64,000 nt of DNA from Skermanella sp. TT6. GTDB taxonomy: Bacteria > Pseudomonadota > Alphaproteobacteria > Azospirillales > Azospirillaceae. Every line of letters starts with the position of its first letter. The first letter of the stretch is position 1. The DNA is taken from NCBI RefSeq assembly GCF_016653635.2, contig NZ_CP067422.1:378001-442000 (forward strand). The letters run 5' to 3'. The position numbers and the translations under genes were made by a program. The notes under the pieces were generated by a model, which saw only the letters and a program-made list of their open reading frames with translations, ran no database searches and was not told where the DNA came from. Positions 42,202 through 52,637 of the stretch are shown in pieces.

Positions 42202-44349
42202 TTACAGCAAGCCGGCGGCGCGTGCCCACTTATACTTTGCGCCTAGCACCGCGACCGGGGTCTCGGTCGAGTAGGGGTAGGCCACGATGCCGTGCTGGTA
42301 CAGGTAGTCCGCGGCCTCCTCGACCTGGACGTCGCCGGCCAGGGACGCCACCACCGGCTTGACGATGCCCTTGTCGCGCATCTCCTGGACGACCTCGGTG
42401 ATCACCTTCGCGAACACCATCGGCGGGGTGATGATGGTGTGCCAGTAGCCCAGGATCAGGGCGTGGATGCGCTCGTCCTCCAGGCCCAGCCGGACCGTGT
42501 TCTGGTAGGTGGTCGGCGGCTCGCCGCCGGTGATGTCCACCGGGTTGCCCGCGGCGCCGAACGGCGGGATGAACTTGCGGAACGCGGCGTCCAGGTCGGA
42601 CGGCATGGTCATCAGGTTCAGCCCGTTGTCCACGCAGGCGTCCGACAGCAGCACGCCCGAACCGCCGGCGCCGGTGATGATCACCACGTTCTCGCCCTTC
42701 GGGGTCGGCAGGACCGGCACGCCGCGGGCGAACTGGAGGAGATCCTGGAGGGAGCGTGCGCGGATCACGCCGCTCTGCTTCAGCACGTCCTCGTAGATCT
42801 TGTCGTTGCCGGCCAGCGCGCCCGTGTGGGAGCTGGCGGCGCGGGCGCCGAGCGAGGTGCGGCCGGCCTTCAGGACGACGACGGGCTTCTTCTTGGAGAC
42901 GCGCTTGGCGGCCTCGGAGAAGGCGCGGCCGTCCTTCAGGTCCTCCAGGTGCATGGCGACGATCTGGGTGTTGTCGTCATGCTCGAAGAAGGTCAGCAGG
43001 TCGTCCTCGTCGATGTCCGACTTGTTTCCAAGGCCGACGATCGCGGAAACGCCCATCTTGGTCGAGCGGCTGAAGCCGATGATCGCCATGCCGATGCCGC
43101 CGGACTGGGACGACAGCGCCGCCTTGCCCTTGACGTCGAACGGCGTGCAGAAGGTCGCGCACAGGTTCAGCGGGGTGTAGTAGAAGCCGTAGATGTTCGG
43201 CCCCATCAGGCGGATGTCGTATTTCCGCGAGATCGCGACCAGCTCGTCCTGGCCTTCCACGTTGCCGGTCTCGGCGAAGCCCGACGGGATCAGGATGGCG
43301 CCGGCGATGCCCTTCTCGCCGACCTCGGTCAGGGCCTGGGCCACGAACTTGGCCGGGATCGCGAAGACGGCGATGTCGACGTTGCCGGGGATGTCCTTGA
43401 CGCTCTTGTACGCCTTGTAGCCCAGGACCTCGTCCAGCTTGGGGTGGACCGGGTAGATGTCGCCCTTGTAGCCGCCGTTGATGAGGTTCTTCATCACGGA
43501 ATTGCCGATCTTGCCGTCCTCGGTCGAGGCGCCGATCACGGCCACCGCAGCCGGCTTCATGATGCGGTTCATCTTGTTGAGGATCTGCTCCTCGTTCGGC
43601 CGGTAGCGCTGGACCTTCGCCTCGAAGTCGAGCACCACGCGGACGTCGGCGGCGGTGGCGCCGTCGGCCCGGGCGAACACCGGGTTCAGGTCCAGCTCGA
43701 CGATCTCGGGGACCTCGTCCACCAGGCGGGAGACGTTGACCAGGATGGTCGCCAGCGCCTCGCGGTCGACCGGCTCGGAGCCGCGGACGCCCTTCAGCAT
43801 CTCGGCGGCCTGGATGCCGTCGAGCATGGACAGCGCGTCGTCGCGGGTGATCGGGGCCAGGCGGAAGGTGATGTCCTTCAGCACCTCGACCAGGATGCCG
43901 CCCAGGCCGAAGGCGACCAGCTTGCCGAAGCTGGGGTCGGTCACGGCGCCGATGATGACTTCCTGGCCGCCCTTCAGCATCTGCTGGACCTGGATGCCGT
44001 GGATGTCGGCCTTGGCGTCATAGGCCTTGGCGTTGTCGATGATCTTCTGGAAGCCGCTGCGGGCCTCCTCGGCGTTCTTGACGCCGACCAGCACGCCGCC
44101 GGCTTCGGTCTTGTGCAGGATCTGCGGCGAGACGATCTTGAGCACGACCGGGAAGCCCATGCCTTCCGCGAGGCGGGCGGCGTCGTCGGCGGTCTTGGCG
44201 AGTCCTTCCTGCGGCACGGGGATGCCGTAGACGTCGCACAGCTCCTTGGCTTCGGGAGCGGTCAGGCTGTCGCGGCCCTCGGACTTGGCCTTGGCGAGCA
44301 GGCGGCTGACGACTTCCTTGGCATTGCCTTTGTCGATTACTGCAGTCAT
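42202..44349 (-). CDS. ADP-forming acyl-CoA ligase (acetate-CoA ligase family), beta-alpha fusion
   Basis: A 715-residue single-chain enzyme. Residues 20-230 are an ATP-grasp subdomain ([48 protein letters not shown]). Residues 270-715 are the CoA-binding and ligase domains with [31 protein letters not shown] and the phosphohistidine in [12 protein letters not shown]. This class converts an acid, CoA and ATP to acyl-CoA, ADP and phosphate. Placed between frc and sucC, it is a natural candidate for oxalate-CoA (or formate/acetate-CoA) ligase; the substrate is inferred only from the neighbours. ATG 44349 follows GAGAGGAAA. Confidence 0.88.
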   Translation of the reverse strand: MTAVIDKGNAKEVVSRLLAKAKSEGRDSLTAPEAKELCDVYGIPVPQEGLAKTADDAARLAEGMGFPVVLKIVSPQILHKTEAGGVLVGVKNAEEARSGFQKIIDNAKAYDAKADIHGIQVQQMLKGGQEVIIGAVTDPSFGKLVAFGLGGILVEVLKDITFRLAPITRDDALSMLDGIQAAEMLKGVRGSEPVDREALATILVNVSRLVDEVPEIVELDLNPVFARADGATAADVRVVLDFEAKVQRYRPNEEQILNKMNRIMKPAAVAVIGASTEDGKIGNSVMKNLINGGYKGDIYPVHPKLDEVLGYKAYKSVKDIPGNVDIAVFAIPAKFVAQALTEVGEKGIAGAILIPSGFAETGNVEGQDELVAISRKYDIRLMGPNIYGFYYTPLNLCATFCTPFDVKGKAALSSQSGGIGMAIIGFSRSTKMGVSAIVGLGNKSDIDEDDLLTFFEHDDNTQIVAMHLEDLKDGRAFSEAAKRVSKKKPVVVLKAGRTSLGARAASSHTGALAGNDKIYEDVLKQSGVIRARSLQDLLQFARGVPVLPTPKGENVVIITGAGGSGVLLSDACVDNGLNLMTMPSDLDAAFRKFIPPFGAAGNPVDITGGEPPTTYQNTVRLGLEDERIHALILGYWHTIITPPMVFAKVITEVVQEMRDKGIVKPVVASLAGDVQVEEAADYLYQHGIVAYPYSTETPVAVLGAKYKWARAAGLL

Positions 44350-44468
44350 TGGGGTTTCCTCTCTGGTACTCGCTGGAGTTTCCCGCTTGTTGCAGGCCGT
44401 GGAGGGGCTTTCGCGGAACGGCCCTTGGCCTCCACGGGTGTCGAATCTTCTTCCGGCCTCCTGGAGGG

Positions 44469-44494
44469 GATACCCGGATCAGGTCCGGGCATCC
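44469..44494. repeat. REP-like palindrome
   Basis: GATACCCGGATCAGGTCCGG lies between frc and the acyl-CoA ligase gene, a member of the REP family at 18890-19216. Confidence 0.6.
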
Positions 44495-44508
44495 CCCCCC
44501 GGCACCGC

Positions 44509-45783
44509 CTACTCGGCCGCCAGCCGCGTCGCCTGTCCGACCGCGCCGGAGTTCTTGATCTCGGCGATCCGGTTGTCGTCGAAGCCGAGCACGTCGCGCA
44601 GGATCTCGTCGGTGTGCTCGCCCAGCAGCGGGGACCGGGTGACCTCGGTCGGGCTGTCCGACAGCTTGATCGGGTTGCCGACGCTCAGGTACTTGCCGCG
44701 GGTCGGATGATCGACCTCGACGATGGTACCGGTCTTGCGCAGCGACTGGTCCTCGGCGATCTCCTTCATGGACAGGATCGGGCCGCAGGGGATGTCGTAC
44801 TTGTTGAGGATGTCCATGGCCTCGAACTTGGTCTTGGTCATGGTCCATTCCTCGACCGTCGCGAAGATCTCCTTCAGCTTCGGCAGGCGGGCGGCCGGCT
44901 TGGCGTATTCCGGATCGGTGACCCATTCCGGCTTGTTGATGACCGTGCAGATCTTCTCCCACACCGGGGCCTGTGTGATGAAGTAGATGTAGGCGTTGGG
45001 GTCGGTCTCCCAGCCCTTGCACTTCAGGATCCAGCCGGGCTGGCCGCCGCCCGACGCGTTGCCGGCGCGCGGCACGGTGTCGCCGAACTCGCCGTGCGGG
45101 AACTGCGGGTATTCCTTCAGCGGGCCGTGGGCCAGGCGCTGCTGGTCGCGCAGCTTGACGCGGCACAGGTTCAGCACGCCGTCCTGCATGGCCGCCAGGA
45201 CCTGCTGGCCGCGGCCGGTGCTGTTGCGCTGGTACAGCGCCGCGACGATCCCCAGCGCCAGGTGCAGGCCGGTGCCGCTGTCGCCGATCTGGGCGCCGGT
45301 GACCAGCGGCGGGCCGTCGTCGAAGCCGGTGGTGGAGGCGGCGCCGCCGGCGCACTGGGCGACGTTCTCATAGACCTTGCAGTCCTCGAACGGGCCGGGG
45401 CCGAAGCCCTTGACCGAGGCGACGATCATGCGCGGGTTCAGCTCCTGGATGCGCTCCCAGGAGAAGCCCATGCGCTTCAGCACGCCCGGCGCGAAGTTCT
45501 CGACCAGCACGTCGCAGGTCTTGACCAGTTCCTCCAGCACCTTCTTGCCTTCCGGCGACTTGGTGTCGAGCGTGATGGAGCGCTTGTTGTGGTTCAGCAT
45601 CGTGAAATAGAGGCTGTCCACGTCCGGAATGTCGCGCAGCTGACCACGGGTGATGTCGCCCTCGCCGGGCCGTTCCACCTTGATCACGTCGGCGCCGAAC
45701 CAGGCGAGCAGCTGGGTGCAGGTCGGTCCCGACTGGACATGGGTGAAATCCAGGATACGGACGCCGTCTAATGCCTTGGTCAT
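44509..45783 (-). CDS. frc: Formyl-CoA:oxalate CoA-transferase
   Basis: The 424-residue family III CoA-transferase matches Oxalobacter formyl-CoA transferase: [51 protein letters not shown] containing the catalytic aspartate (Asp169 region) and [16 protein letters not shown] with the glycine loop that closes on the active site. It moves CoA from formyl-CoA to oxalate, giving oxalyl-CoA for Oxc and free formate for the formate dehydrogenase encoded downstream. The length is the family norm (about 425). It lies 111 bases after oxc and 159 before the acyl-CoA ligase gene on one strand. Confidence 0.96.
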   Translation of the reverse strand: MTKALDGVRILDFTHVQSGPTCTQLLAWFGADVIKVERPGEGDITRGQLRDIPDVDSLYFTMLNHNKRSITLDTKSPEGKKVLEELVKTCDVLVENFAPGVLKRMGFSWERIQELNPRMIVASVKGFGPGPFEDCKVYENVAQCAGGAASTTGFDDGPPLVTGAQIGDSGTGLHLALGIVAALYQRNSTGRGQQVLAAMQDGVLNLCRVKLRDQQRLAHGPLKEYPQFPHGEFGDTVPRAGNASGGGQPGWILKCKGWETDPNAYIYFITQAPVWEKICTVINKPEWVTDPEYAKPAARLPKLKEIFATVEEWTMTKTKFEAMDILNKYDIPCGPILSMKEIAEDQSLRKTGTIVEVDHPTRGKYLSVGNPIKLSDSPTEVTRSPLLGEHTDEILRDVLGFDDNRIAEIKNSGAVGQATRLAAE

Positions 45784-45894
45784 TGCAATCCTCCCGAGGT
45801 CTTGCGTGGTGTGTTACTGACCGCGTTTTTCTTGTTGGTCGGCCTGCCCGCGCGGGGCAGGCCGTTCTCGTCGGGGTCCAGGGGACCGGTTCCG

Positions 45895-47670
45895 TTACTG
45901 CTGCGGCGGCGGTGCCTTGCGGACCGTGCTCTGCGGGTTGAGGCTGCCGATGTTGCCGCTCTCGGTGCCGGCCGCCGGGTCGATCACCGCGTTGATCAGG
46001 GTCGGCTTGCCGGAGTCCATGGCCTCGCTGACCGCGCGGTACAGCTCGTCGGGAGCCGTCACGTGGACGCCGACGCCGCCGAAGGCTTCCATCATCTTGT
46101 CGTAGCGGGAGTCCGGCACGAAGACCATCGGCGAGGGATCGTTGCCGCCGGTCGGGTTGACGTCGGTGCCGCGATAGATGCCGCTGTTGTTGAAGACGAC
46201 GATGCAGACCGGCAGCTTGTACCGGCAGATCGTCTCCACCTCCATGCCGGAGAACCCGAAGGCGCTGTCGCCCTCGATGGCGAGGACCGGCTTGCCGGTC
46301 TCCACGGCGGCGGCGACGGCATAGCCCATGCCGATGCCCATGACGCCCCAGGTGCCGACGTCCAGGCGCTTGCGCGGCTCGTACATGTCGATGATGCCGC
46401 GCGCCAGGTCGAGCGTGTTGGCGCCTTCGTTGACCAGGATGGCGTCCGGCCGCTCCTTGACCACGCGGCGCAACGCGCCCAGGGCGCCGTGGAAGTTCAT
46501 CGGCGACGCGTTGCTCATCAGCTTCGGCGCCATCTTGGCGATGTTGGCCTCGCGGCGCTCGACGACTGCCTTGGTCCAGTCGGCCGGCGGGGCGGGCCAC
46601 TGGCCGTCCATCCCGGCGAGCAGGGCCGACACGCAGGAGCCGATGTCGCCGACCACGGGGGCCACGATCTCGACGTTGCTGTCCATCTCCTTCGGCTCGA
46701 TGTCGATCTGGATGAACTTCTTCGATCCGGGCTCGCCCCAGGTCTTGCCCTTGCCGTGCGACAGCAGCCAGTTGAGGCGGGCGCCCACCAGCAGCACGAC
46801 GTCGGCATCCTTCAGCACCATCGAGCGCGCGGCGCCGGCGGACTGCGGATGGGTGTCGGGCAGCAGGCCCTTGGCCATGCTCATCTGGAGGAACGGAATG
46901 CCGCTCTTCTCGACCAGCGCGCGGATCTCCTGGTCGGCCTGCACGTAGGCCGCACCCTTGCCGAGCAGGATCAGCGGGCGCTTGGCGTTCTTCAGCACGT
47001 CGAGGGCGCGCTTGACCGCGTTCGGGTCGGGCAGCTGGGCCGGGGCGGGGTCGATCACCTTGACCAGGGACTTGCGGCCCGCCGCCTCGTCCATGACCTG
47101 GGAGAACAGCTTGGCCGGCAGGTCGAGATAGACGCCGCCCGGACGGCCGGAGACGGCGGCGCGGATGGCGCGCGCCACGGCGATGCCGATGTCCTGGGCG
47201 TGGAGCACGCGGAAGGCCGCCTTGCAGTGGGGCCGCGCGATCGCCAGCTGGTCCATCTCCTCGTAGTCGCCCTGCTGGAGGTCGACGATCTCGCGCTCCG
47301 ACGACCCGCTGATCAGGATCATCGGGAAGCAGTTGGTCGTGGCGTTCGCCAGGGCGGTCAGGCCGTTGAGGAAGCCGGGGGCCGACACCGTGAGGCAGAC
47401 GCCGGGCTTCTTGGTCAGGAATCCTGCGATCGCGGCGGCGTTGCCGGCGTTCTGCTCGTGCCGGAACGAGATGACCCGAAGCCCCTCGGCCTGCGCCATG
47501 CGGAGCAGGTCCGAGATCGGAATGCCGGGCACGGCGTAAAGGTGCTCGATGCCGTTGAGCTTGAGCGCGTCGATGACGAGCTGGAAGCCATCCGTCAACG
47601 CTTGCGGCGCATCGAATTGCGATGCGTCGGCGCCTTGGTTCTTGACCGCTGTTGCAGCCGCACTTGACAT
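45895..47670 (-). CDS. oxc: Oxalyl-CoA decarboxylase
   Basis: The 591-residue thiamine-diphosphate enzyme has the family's three domains: the Pyr domain starting [20 protein letters not shown] with the catalytic glutamate in [11 protein letters not shown], the central domain ([20 protein letters not shown]), and the PP domain with [20 protein letters not shown] and the metal-binding [14 protein letters not shown]...[23 protein letters not shown] is diagnostic of oxalyl-CoA decarboxylase. It converts oxalyl-CoA to formyl-CoA and CO2. It is the first enzyme gene after the GntR regulator (41-base gap), so it may be transcribed from that promoter. Confidence 0.97.
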   Translation of the reverse strand: MSSAAATAVKNQGADASQFDAPQALTDGFQLVIDALKLNGIEHLYAVPGIPISDLLRMAQAEGLRVISFRHEQNAGNAAAIAGFLTKKPGVCLTVSAPGFLNGLTALANATTNCFPMILISGSSEREIVDLQQGDYEEMDQLAIARPHCKAAFRVLHAQDIGIAVARAIRAAVSGRPGGVYLDLPAKLFSQVMDEAAGRKSLVKVIDPAPAQLPDPNAVKRALDVLKNAKRPLILLGKGAAYVQADQEIRALVEKSGIPFLQMSMAKGLLPDTHPQSAGAARSMVLKDADVVLLVGARLNWLLSHGKGKTWGEPGSKKFIQIDIEPKEMDSNVEIVAPVVGDIGSCVSALLAGMDGQWPAPPADWTKAVVERREANIAKMAPKLMSNASPMNFHGALGALRRVVKERPDAILVNEGANTLDLARGIIDMYEPRKRLDVGTWGVMGIGMGYAVAAAVETGKPVLAIEGDSAFGFSGMEVETICRYKLPVCIVVFNNSGIYRGTDVNPTGGNDPSPMVFVPDSRYDKMMEAFGGVGVHVTAPDELYRAVSEAMDSGKPTLINAVIDPAAGTESGNIGSLNPQSTVRKAPPPQQ

Positions 47671-47711
47671 AACAGTAGCTCCTCCCCGAGCTCCTTAAGG
47701 TTCAAGATCGG

Positions 47712-48401
47712 TCAGTCGAGAAAGTCGCAGTGCTTCTCGACATGGGCCGCCAAGTCGAGCGTGTGGTCACGCACGAGCCGTTCGACCAGATCCGCGTCCC
47801 GCTTTTTCAGTGCGTCGATGATGTGCCTGTGCTGCACGATCGACCGGTGGGCACGGTCATCCTGTTGAATGGTGATCTTGCGGATGGCCCGGATATGGAC
47901 GAACAGGTTCTCGGTGATCTCGATGATCAGATTGCAGTCCGACGACCGGATGATGGATTGGTGGAACTGGATGTTGGCGTCGGAATACTCGTCAAGGTGA
48001 CCTTCCAGCCCGCCGTTGGAGAAGCCCGTGACCAGTTCCTCCAGGGCCAGGATCTCCGCGTCGGTGCAGCGCTGGGTGACCAGCCGGGCAGCCATGCTCT
48101 CCAGGGCCGCCCAGACCGTGATCATCTCGATGATCTCGCGCTTGGTCTTGCGGACCACGAAGATTCCGCGACGGGGGACCGAGCGGACGAAACCCTCCCG
48201 TTCCAGAAGCGCCATCGCCTCGCGGACCGGCGTACGGCTGACGCCCAAAGCCTCGCACAGCTGACGCTCGTCGAGCCGGATCTCGCTGGGGTGGTCGTAG
48301 ATCCCCATCTGCGAAATCGCGCTTTTCAGCGCCGCATAGGCCTTGGTCTTGAAACTAGCCCCCGTATCCAGGGGCTCTACCGCGAACTTCATGGTGTTCA
48401 T
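47712..48401 (-). CDS. GntR-family regulator, FCD subgroup, of the oxalate cluster
   Basis: The 229-residue protein has an N-terminal winged helix (TKAYAALKSAISQMGIYDHP, RQLCEALGVSRTPVREAMAL, LEREGFVRSVPRRG) and a C-terminal FCD effector domain (MITVWAALESMAARLV, HLDEYSDANIQFHQSIIRSS) whose acid/histidine residues bind small acids via metal. It leads the oxc-frc-acl-sucCD-fdh transcription unit, so the effector is probably oxalate, oxalyl-CoA or a related acid (inference). A palindromic site lies 92 bases upstream of the start (48493-48511). ATG 48401 follows GGTGGAG. Confidence 0.92.
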   Translation of the reverse strand: MNTMKFAVEPLDTGASFKTKAYAALKSAISQMGIYDHPSEIRLDERQLCEALGVSRTPVREAMALLEREGFVRSVPRRGIFVVRKTKREIIEMITVWAALESMAARLVTQRCTDAEILALEELVTGFSNGGLEGHLDEYSDANIQFHQSIIRSSDCNLIIEITENLFVHIRAIRKITIQQDDRAHRSIVQHRHIIDALKKRDADLVERLVRDHTLDLAAHVEKHCDFLD

Positions 48402-48492
48402 AACTGTCTCCACCCGTCCCGGCTCTTTTGCTTTCCAGCGCTTCGTCCGGTGTTCGGCTCGGTATTCGCGTTCCGGCCTCTGAATGAAGAAT

Positions 48493-48511
48493 ACTGTATA
48501 CCAGATACGGT
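48493..48511. promoter_or_regulatory. Probable GntR operator
   Basis: ACTGTATACCAGATACGGT is an imperfect palindrome: ACyGTAT and ATACrGT arms of seven of eight matching bases around a five-base centre. It lies 92 bases before the regulator start codon. FCD-type GntR proteins bind comparable GTAT-N5-ATAC dyads, so autoregulation of the whole cluster is likely. Confidence 0.65.
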
Positions 48512-48662
48512 CTACCCTACAAGGGGCTTTGTGATCGAACGGGAAATTTGTTTTGTCAGGTGGGGGTGCAGGCGCAACATTCTTGTTGCATCGCAGCAAT
48601 GCGGCGCGGGGGAGAGGGGGGAATCACCGGTGCGGACGTGGCGTGTCCCGGATGGTCGGCTG

Positions 48663-48819
48663 GAGCTGTACCCGATCAGGTCGATCCGCCCGAGACGGCT
48701 GATCCGATGCGTTGCGCCATGGGCGCAACCCACGACCGTCGGCCGGTATCACCCCCGCCCTGCATCAAGCCGTAGGTTGCGCCCGTGGCGCAACACGGTG
48801 CGGCAAGTGGAACGGCCGG
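48663..48819 (+). repeat. 150-bp dispersed repeat, copy B
   Basis: GAGCTGTACCCGATCAGG through GGAACGGCCGG, about 85 per cent identical to copy A by eye. The two central TTGCGCC-containing palindromic arms are conserved. Confidence 0.88.
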
Positions 48820-48828
48820 AATACCGGG

Positions 48829-49866
48829 TCACTCGCCGGGGCGGAGGAGGCCGGGGAAAACGTCGCCCGGCGCCTGGGCGTCCATCAGGCGGTCCATGTA
48901 GGCGTCGTGCTGGTCCGGCGTCGCGGTGTCGATCAACCGTTCCACATCCGCCGGCAGGGTGCCGAAGCGTCGGGTGAACTGGCGCTTGAGCAGGGCGGCC
49001 CTGCCCTTGGCCTCGCCCTTGGCAATGCCCTTGGCCTCGCCCTCGGCGATGCCTTCGGCCTTGCCCTCGGCGGCGCCTTTGGCGAGCAGTTCCCGTTCCC
49101 ACTTCTTGATGCGTTCCGCCAGCATGCCCTGAACCTCCTCGATATCCATCGGCACCGTCGCGGCCGGCGCGGGGCCGACCAGGCCCGCGACCGCGTGCGC
49201 CACCACATCGCCGAATGCCAGCCGCAGCGTAGCATGTCCCGGATGCTCGGCGAACCAGGCCACCGCCTGGGCGACCAGGCCGGGCAGGTCGTCCGGCCGG
49301 TCGCAGATCTCGATCCGGAACAGCAGCGCCACCAGGCTGTCGTGCCGGGCCAGGTCCTCGGCGCGCAGCCGCTTCTCGTCGATCAGATGATAGCGGACCT
49401 GCGGCTGCCAAGGCCAGAGCGGCGAGTCCTCGGGCAGCGCCACGAGGTCGGTCGTGTCGGCGGGGCAGTCCCAGCGGGCCTCGCCGGCGTAGAGCACGAT
49501 CGGCAGCAAGGGTGGCAGCCGGCCGCCCGGGGCGAGGGCGCGGACGTCGATGATCTGCTGCCAGAGCAGGCCGGAATAGACCTGCACCCGCACCGGCATG
49601 AACCGCTCCGGGGTCGCCTGGAACTCCAGCAGCAGGTAGATGTGGACCATCTCGCCGGCCAGCGTCGGCACGCGCCAGATCACGTCGCCCTCACGCCGGT
49701 CGCCGCGGGGGGCGTGGAACTTGGCGTTGACCCGTTCCAGCCGGGTGAAGTCCAGGAGAGCGGCGATCCCGGCGGGCAGGAAGCCGCGCACGAGCTGCTC
49801 GATCATCACCGGGTCGGAGAACAGGCGGTGGTACAGGGAGTCGGAGGCTTGCATGGTCGCGGGCAT
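48829..49866 (-). CDS. Rpn-family putative recombination-promoting nuclease
   Basis: A 345-residue protein of the Rpn/PD-(D/E)xK family (PF04754-type): SDSLYHRLFSDPVMIEQLVR, then EGDVIWRVPTLAGEMVHIYL with LLEFQATPERFMPVRVQVYS holding the nuclease D-ExQ core. A C-terminal charged repeat (EGKAEGIAEGEAKGIAKGEA, residues about 280-305) is typical of this family and is encoded by a tandem DNA repeat. Rpn proteins stimulate RecA-independent recombination and some serve in phage defence. ATG 49866 and 49854 are both possible starts. Ends ten bases from repeat copy B. Confidence 0.85.
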   Translation of the reverse strand: MPATMQASDSLYHRLFSDPVMIEQLVRGFLPAGIAALLDFTRLERVNAKFHAPRGDRREGDVIWRVPTLAGEMVHIYLLLEFQATPERFMPVRVQVYSGLLWQQIIDVRALAPGGRLPPLLPIVLYAGEARWDCPADTTDLVALPEDSPLWPWQPQVRYHLIDEKRLRAEDLARHDSLVALLFRIEICDRPDDLPGLVAQAVAWFAEHPGHATLRLAFGDVVAHAVAGLVGPAPAATVPMDIEEVQGMLAERIKKWERELLAKGAAEGKAEGIAEGEAKGIAKGEAKGRAALLKRQFTRRFGTLPADVERLIDTATPDQHDAYMDRLMDAQAPGDVFPGLLRPGE

Positions 49867-50004
49867 CGGTCGGGTGATGGTCGCGCGAACAGCAGCATAC
49901 TCCCGCAACCATCGGCAAGGGTCGGACGGCGCCGCGACCTTCTGACCCGGACGGGGCCTTTACCGCACGGCCGCCGGCGGCCAGGTCGGCGGCGGGCGAT
50001 CCGT

Positions 50005-50361
50005 TCAGGGCTTCAGCAGGTCGTCGACCGCGGCGAGGAGCTGGCTGTCCCTGAACGGCTTCCCGAGATAGCGGTCGAAGGCGATCCGGTCCTTGACGGA
50101 TGCCTCGGTCACCGCGGTGGCCAGGATGATCCTGACCTCTTCCAGGGGCGGGGTGTCCCGGATGCGGCCGACCAGTTCCGCGCCGTCCATCAGCGGCATC
50201 ATGTAGTCGGTGATGATCAGGTCCGGGCTGAAGCCCTCGAGATGCCGCAGGGCTCCCAATCCGTTGTAGGCCTCGCGGACCTCGTGCCCGTACCGAGCGA
50301 GCAGCGCCGCGTTGGCCATGGTGTTGAGGATTTCGTCATCGACCAGGAGGATGCGCGCCAT
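50005..50361 (-). CDS. Response regulator (receiver domain only)
   Basis: The 118-residue protein is a lone CheY-like receiver: RILLVDDEILN with the acidic pair, LIITDYMMPLMDG with the phosphoryl-accepting aspartate, ILATAVTEAS with the conserved Thr/Ala, and GKPFRDSQLL with the lysine. Its ATG overlaps the stop of the KaiC-like gene, so it is co-translated. No output domain is present; a stand-alone receiver next to KaiC-like ATPase often relays signals from partner histidine kinases. Confidence 0.92.
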   Translation of the reverse strand: MARILLVDDEILNTMANAALLARYGHEVREAYNGLGALRHLEGFSPDLIITDYMMPLMDGAELVGRIRDTPPLEEVRIILATAVTEASVKDRIAFDRYLGKPFRDSQLLAAVDDLLKP

Positions 50362-51776
50362 CAGCCGATCCTCCCACCGGACGGGGACTCTTCGTCGATG
50401 ATGACGCCCCGGCCGTCGATGACGAAGGGCCTGATCGCGGCGTCGAAGGCGCTGTGCCGCATCTTGATCACCGACAGCAGGCGCCGCAGGGTCGAGTCCT
50501 TCTCGGCATAGCGCAGCAGCACGACGTTCTCGGCCACCGACGCCACGTCCTCCTGGACGGTCAGCTCCGGCAGGAAGAAGTCCCTGGCCTCGGCCGTGCA
50601 CAGCATCGTCGCCTGCTCGGCCCGGAGCAGCAGGGTGAGCGCCGTGAAGAATGCCTCGTTCCGGTTGTCGAACACGGCGGCATTGCCCAGCGCGCCGGCG
50701 CCGTCGATGAACACCCGGCGGGCGCCGGAGCCGCGGACCGCGTCCAGCAGCGTGTGAGCCATCTCGTCCAGCAGGGTCTCGGTGCGCGGATACCAGAGCA
50801 CGCGGACCGCGCCCGAGGCGCACAGCCCCTCGAGGTCGATGCCGAGCCCGCGCGCCTTGCGCATCAGCTCCCCCGGCGCCTCGTAGCAGCTCAGCAGGAT
50901 GCCGCGCTCGGCCGGGGAGCACCGGCCCATGAACATCAGCCCGCACGATGTCTTGCCGCTGCCCGCCGGCCCGGCGACCAGGGTCGTCGAACCCACCGTC
51001 GGGCCGCCGCCCATCATCGCGTCGAGCTTGGGGATGCCCATGCCGACGCGCTCGACCGGGATGCGCCCGGCATCGACCGGCGTCGGCAGCGTCTCCAGCC
51101 GGGGCCAGACCTGCAGGCCGCCGCCCGTGATCTCGATCAGGTGGCGCCCCGGCAAGGTCGGGCTGCCGCGGAACTTGTGGACGATCAGGGACCGGACGGC
51201 GCGCGCCGAGAACAGTTCCTCGCCCAGTTCCAGGATACCGTCGACCACTGTGTGCTCCGGGCTGGACGACGGGCCGGTCGCGTTGATGATCAGCAGGATC
51301 GCGCATCGGCGCAGCGCCGCGTCGCCCTGGAGCGCGTAGAGGAAACGCCGGAACTCCCGGTCGCACTCGGCATATTCCTGGATGACGTGGAGCCCGTCGA
51401 TCACCAGCACCGAGGGCTCGAACCTGTGGAGGGCGTCGCGCAGCAGATCGTGGAAGCCCTTGATGCCTTCCTCGATTAGCATCTGGAACCCGTTCACGTA
51501 GAAGAGCGGGTCGGGCACCAGCCGGGTGTCGGCGAAACCCAGCGAGGCCAGGTTCTGGAGCATCTGGTCGTGGGATTCCGCGGCCAGGGTGACGTAGACG
51601 GCTCGGCGCGCCTCGTGCGCCTGATGGAAGACGATCTGGTTGGCCAGGATGGTCTTGCCGCTTCCGGGCATGCCCTGGAGCACATAGACCCGGCCCTCCG
51701 CGAAGCCGCCGCCCAGGACGGCATCGAGCCCGCGGATTCCCGACGGCAGCCGCTGCGGGGAGAGTCGATCGGCCAT
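50361..51776 (-). CDS. KaiC-like double RecA ATPase
   Basis: A 471-residue protein with two KaiC/RadA-type ATPase repeats: PSGIRGLDAVLGGGFAEGRV then GMPGSGKT (residues 35-42), VLVIDGLHVI (Walker B), and a second copy with MGIPKLDAMMGGGPTVGSTT and GPAGSGKTS (about residue 270), VFIDGAGALGN. It is the clock-protein superfamily, but there is no KaiA or KaiB gene here, and proteobacterial relatives act in stress or two-component signalling. Partner: the coupled receiver protein. ATG 51776 (GTG 51785 also possible). It forms a bicistronic operon. Confidence 0.9.
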   Translation of the reverse strand: MADRLSPQRLPSGIRGLDAVLGGGFAEGRVYVLQGMPGSGKTILANQIVFHQAHEARRAVYVTLAAESHDQMLQNLASLGFADTRLVPDPLFYVNGFQMLIEEGIKGFHDLLRDALHRFEPSVLVIDGLHVIQEYAECDREFRRFLYALQGDAALRRCAILLIINATGPSSSPEHTVVDGILELGEELFSARAVRSLIVHKFRGSPTLPGRHLIEITGGGLQVWPRLETLPTPVDAGRIPVERVGMGIPKLDAMMGGGPTVGSTTLVAGPAGSGKTSCGLMFMGRCSPAERGILLSCYEAPGELMRKARGLGIDLEGLCASGAVRVLWYPRTETLLDEMAHTLLDAVRGSGARRVFIDGAGALGNAAVFDNRNEAFFTALTLLLRAEQATMLCTAEARDFFLPELTVQEDVASVAENVVLLRYAEKDSTLRRLLSVIKMRHSAFDAAIRPFVIDGRGVIIDEESPSGGRIG

Positions 51777-51916
51777 GGGCGCCACCAGCGGTCAAGAGTG
51801 CTTCATATGCCTTTGCCGGAACGGGGCGGCGAGACATGGCACCAACGCTTACCTTTGGTGCATGTTCCTTCGATACTTGCGTTTTCCTTGACGCCCGGGC
51901 GCTGGACGATGCGATG

Positions 51917-52540
51917 TCATTCCGGGACGAGGCCGGCGGCCTCGCGGTCGCGGGCGTCGGCGCTCCGGGAAAGCCCCTTCTTCACGGTCGCCCTGTCCTC
52001 GGCGGTGCGGTTCTGGCTCATCTTCCGCTTGGCGTCGATCCGCGCGATGGGCAGCCGCAAACCGACGATGCCGCGCAGCTGCGCACGGACGAAATCGGGC
52101 GGCGCGTCGCCGACGGCCCAGGGCCGGGGACGCGGCGCCTCGTGCAGGTCGGTCAGGCGCGTGACGACGTCGAGCAGGCGGTCGGGATCGTCGTAGAACT
52201 CGACCGGGCCGTAGGCGTGGACCGCCACGTAGTTCCAGGTCGGGACGACCTTCCCGTCCCGGCCCTTGCCCTCGTACCAGGAGGGGGTGACATAGGCGTC
52301 CGGACCCATGAAGATCGCCAGGGCCTCGCCGGCCGGCGCCGCTTTCCACTGGGGATTGGCCTTCGCGACGTGGCCATGGAGCGTGCCCATCTCCCCTTCG
52401 CGGTCATCAAGGAAAAGGGGCAACGGCGTGGATACCAATCCGCCGGCCGTGGCCGTGACCAGGTTGGCGAGCCGGGCGGCCCGCATCGTCTCGTGGATGA
52501 AGGGCAGGTCGCTCTCGCGGAACGCCGGGGGAACATACAT
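51917..52540 (-). CDS. FMN-binding PaiB-like protein
   Basis: A 207-residue protein with the PaiB/flavin-reductase-like split-barrel fold: MYVPPAFRESDLPFIHETMR, PLPLFLDDREGEMGTLHGHV, PSWYEGKGRDGKVVPTWNYV and LRGIVGLRLPIARIDAKRKM, all in the expected order. Members bind FMN and were described as a transcriptional regulator of sporulation and proteases in Bacillus, though other members act as flavin or haem utilising proteins. Adjacent to the KaiC-like gene but reading the same way with a 140-base gap. Confidence 0.9.
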   Translation of the reverse strand: MYVPPAFRESDLPFIHETMRAARLANLVTATAGGLVSTPLPLFLDDREGEMGTLHGHVAKANPQWKAAPAGEALAIFMGPDAYVTPSWYEGKGRDGKVVPTWNYVAVHAYGPVEFYDDPDRLLDVVTRLTDLHEAPRPRPWAVGDAPPDFVRAQLRGIVGLRLPIARIDAKRKMSQNRTAEDRATVKKGLSRSADARDREAAGLVPE

Positions 52541-52637
52541 CGGGGTCTCCTTGGACGGGATGGAGTCTTACCGGAAAACGGCCCATTTCGAACGGCCGAT
52601 CAGGGCATAGCACAGCCGCAGGATTTGCGCCCCGGGA

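Noticed and set aside
42292..45771. 1159-codon plus-strand frame opposite the CoA ligase and frc
   Set aside because: Antisense shadow in GC-rich codon-biased DNA; the minus strand genes are well supported by family motifs.
50361..51776. Cyanobacterial-type circadian clock locus
   Set aside because: Only a KaiC-like ATPase with a receiver protein is present; there is no kaiA or kaiB, so a clock cannot be claimed.
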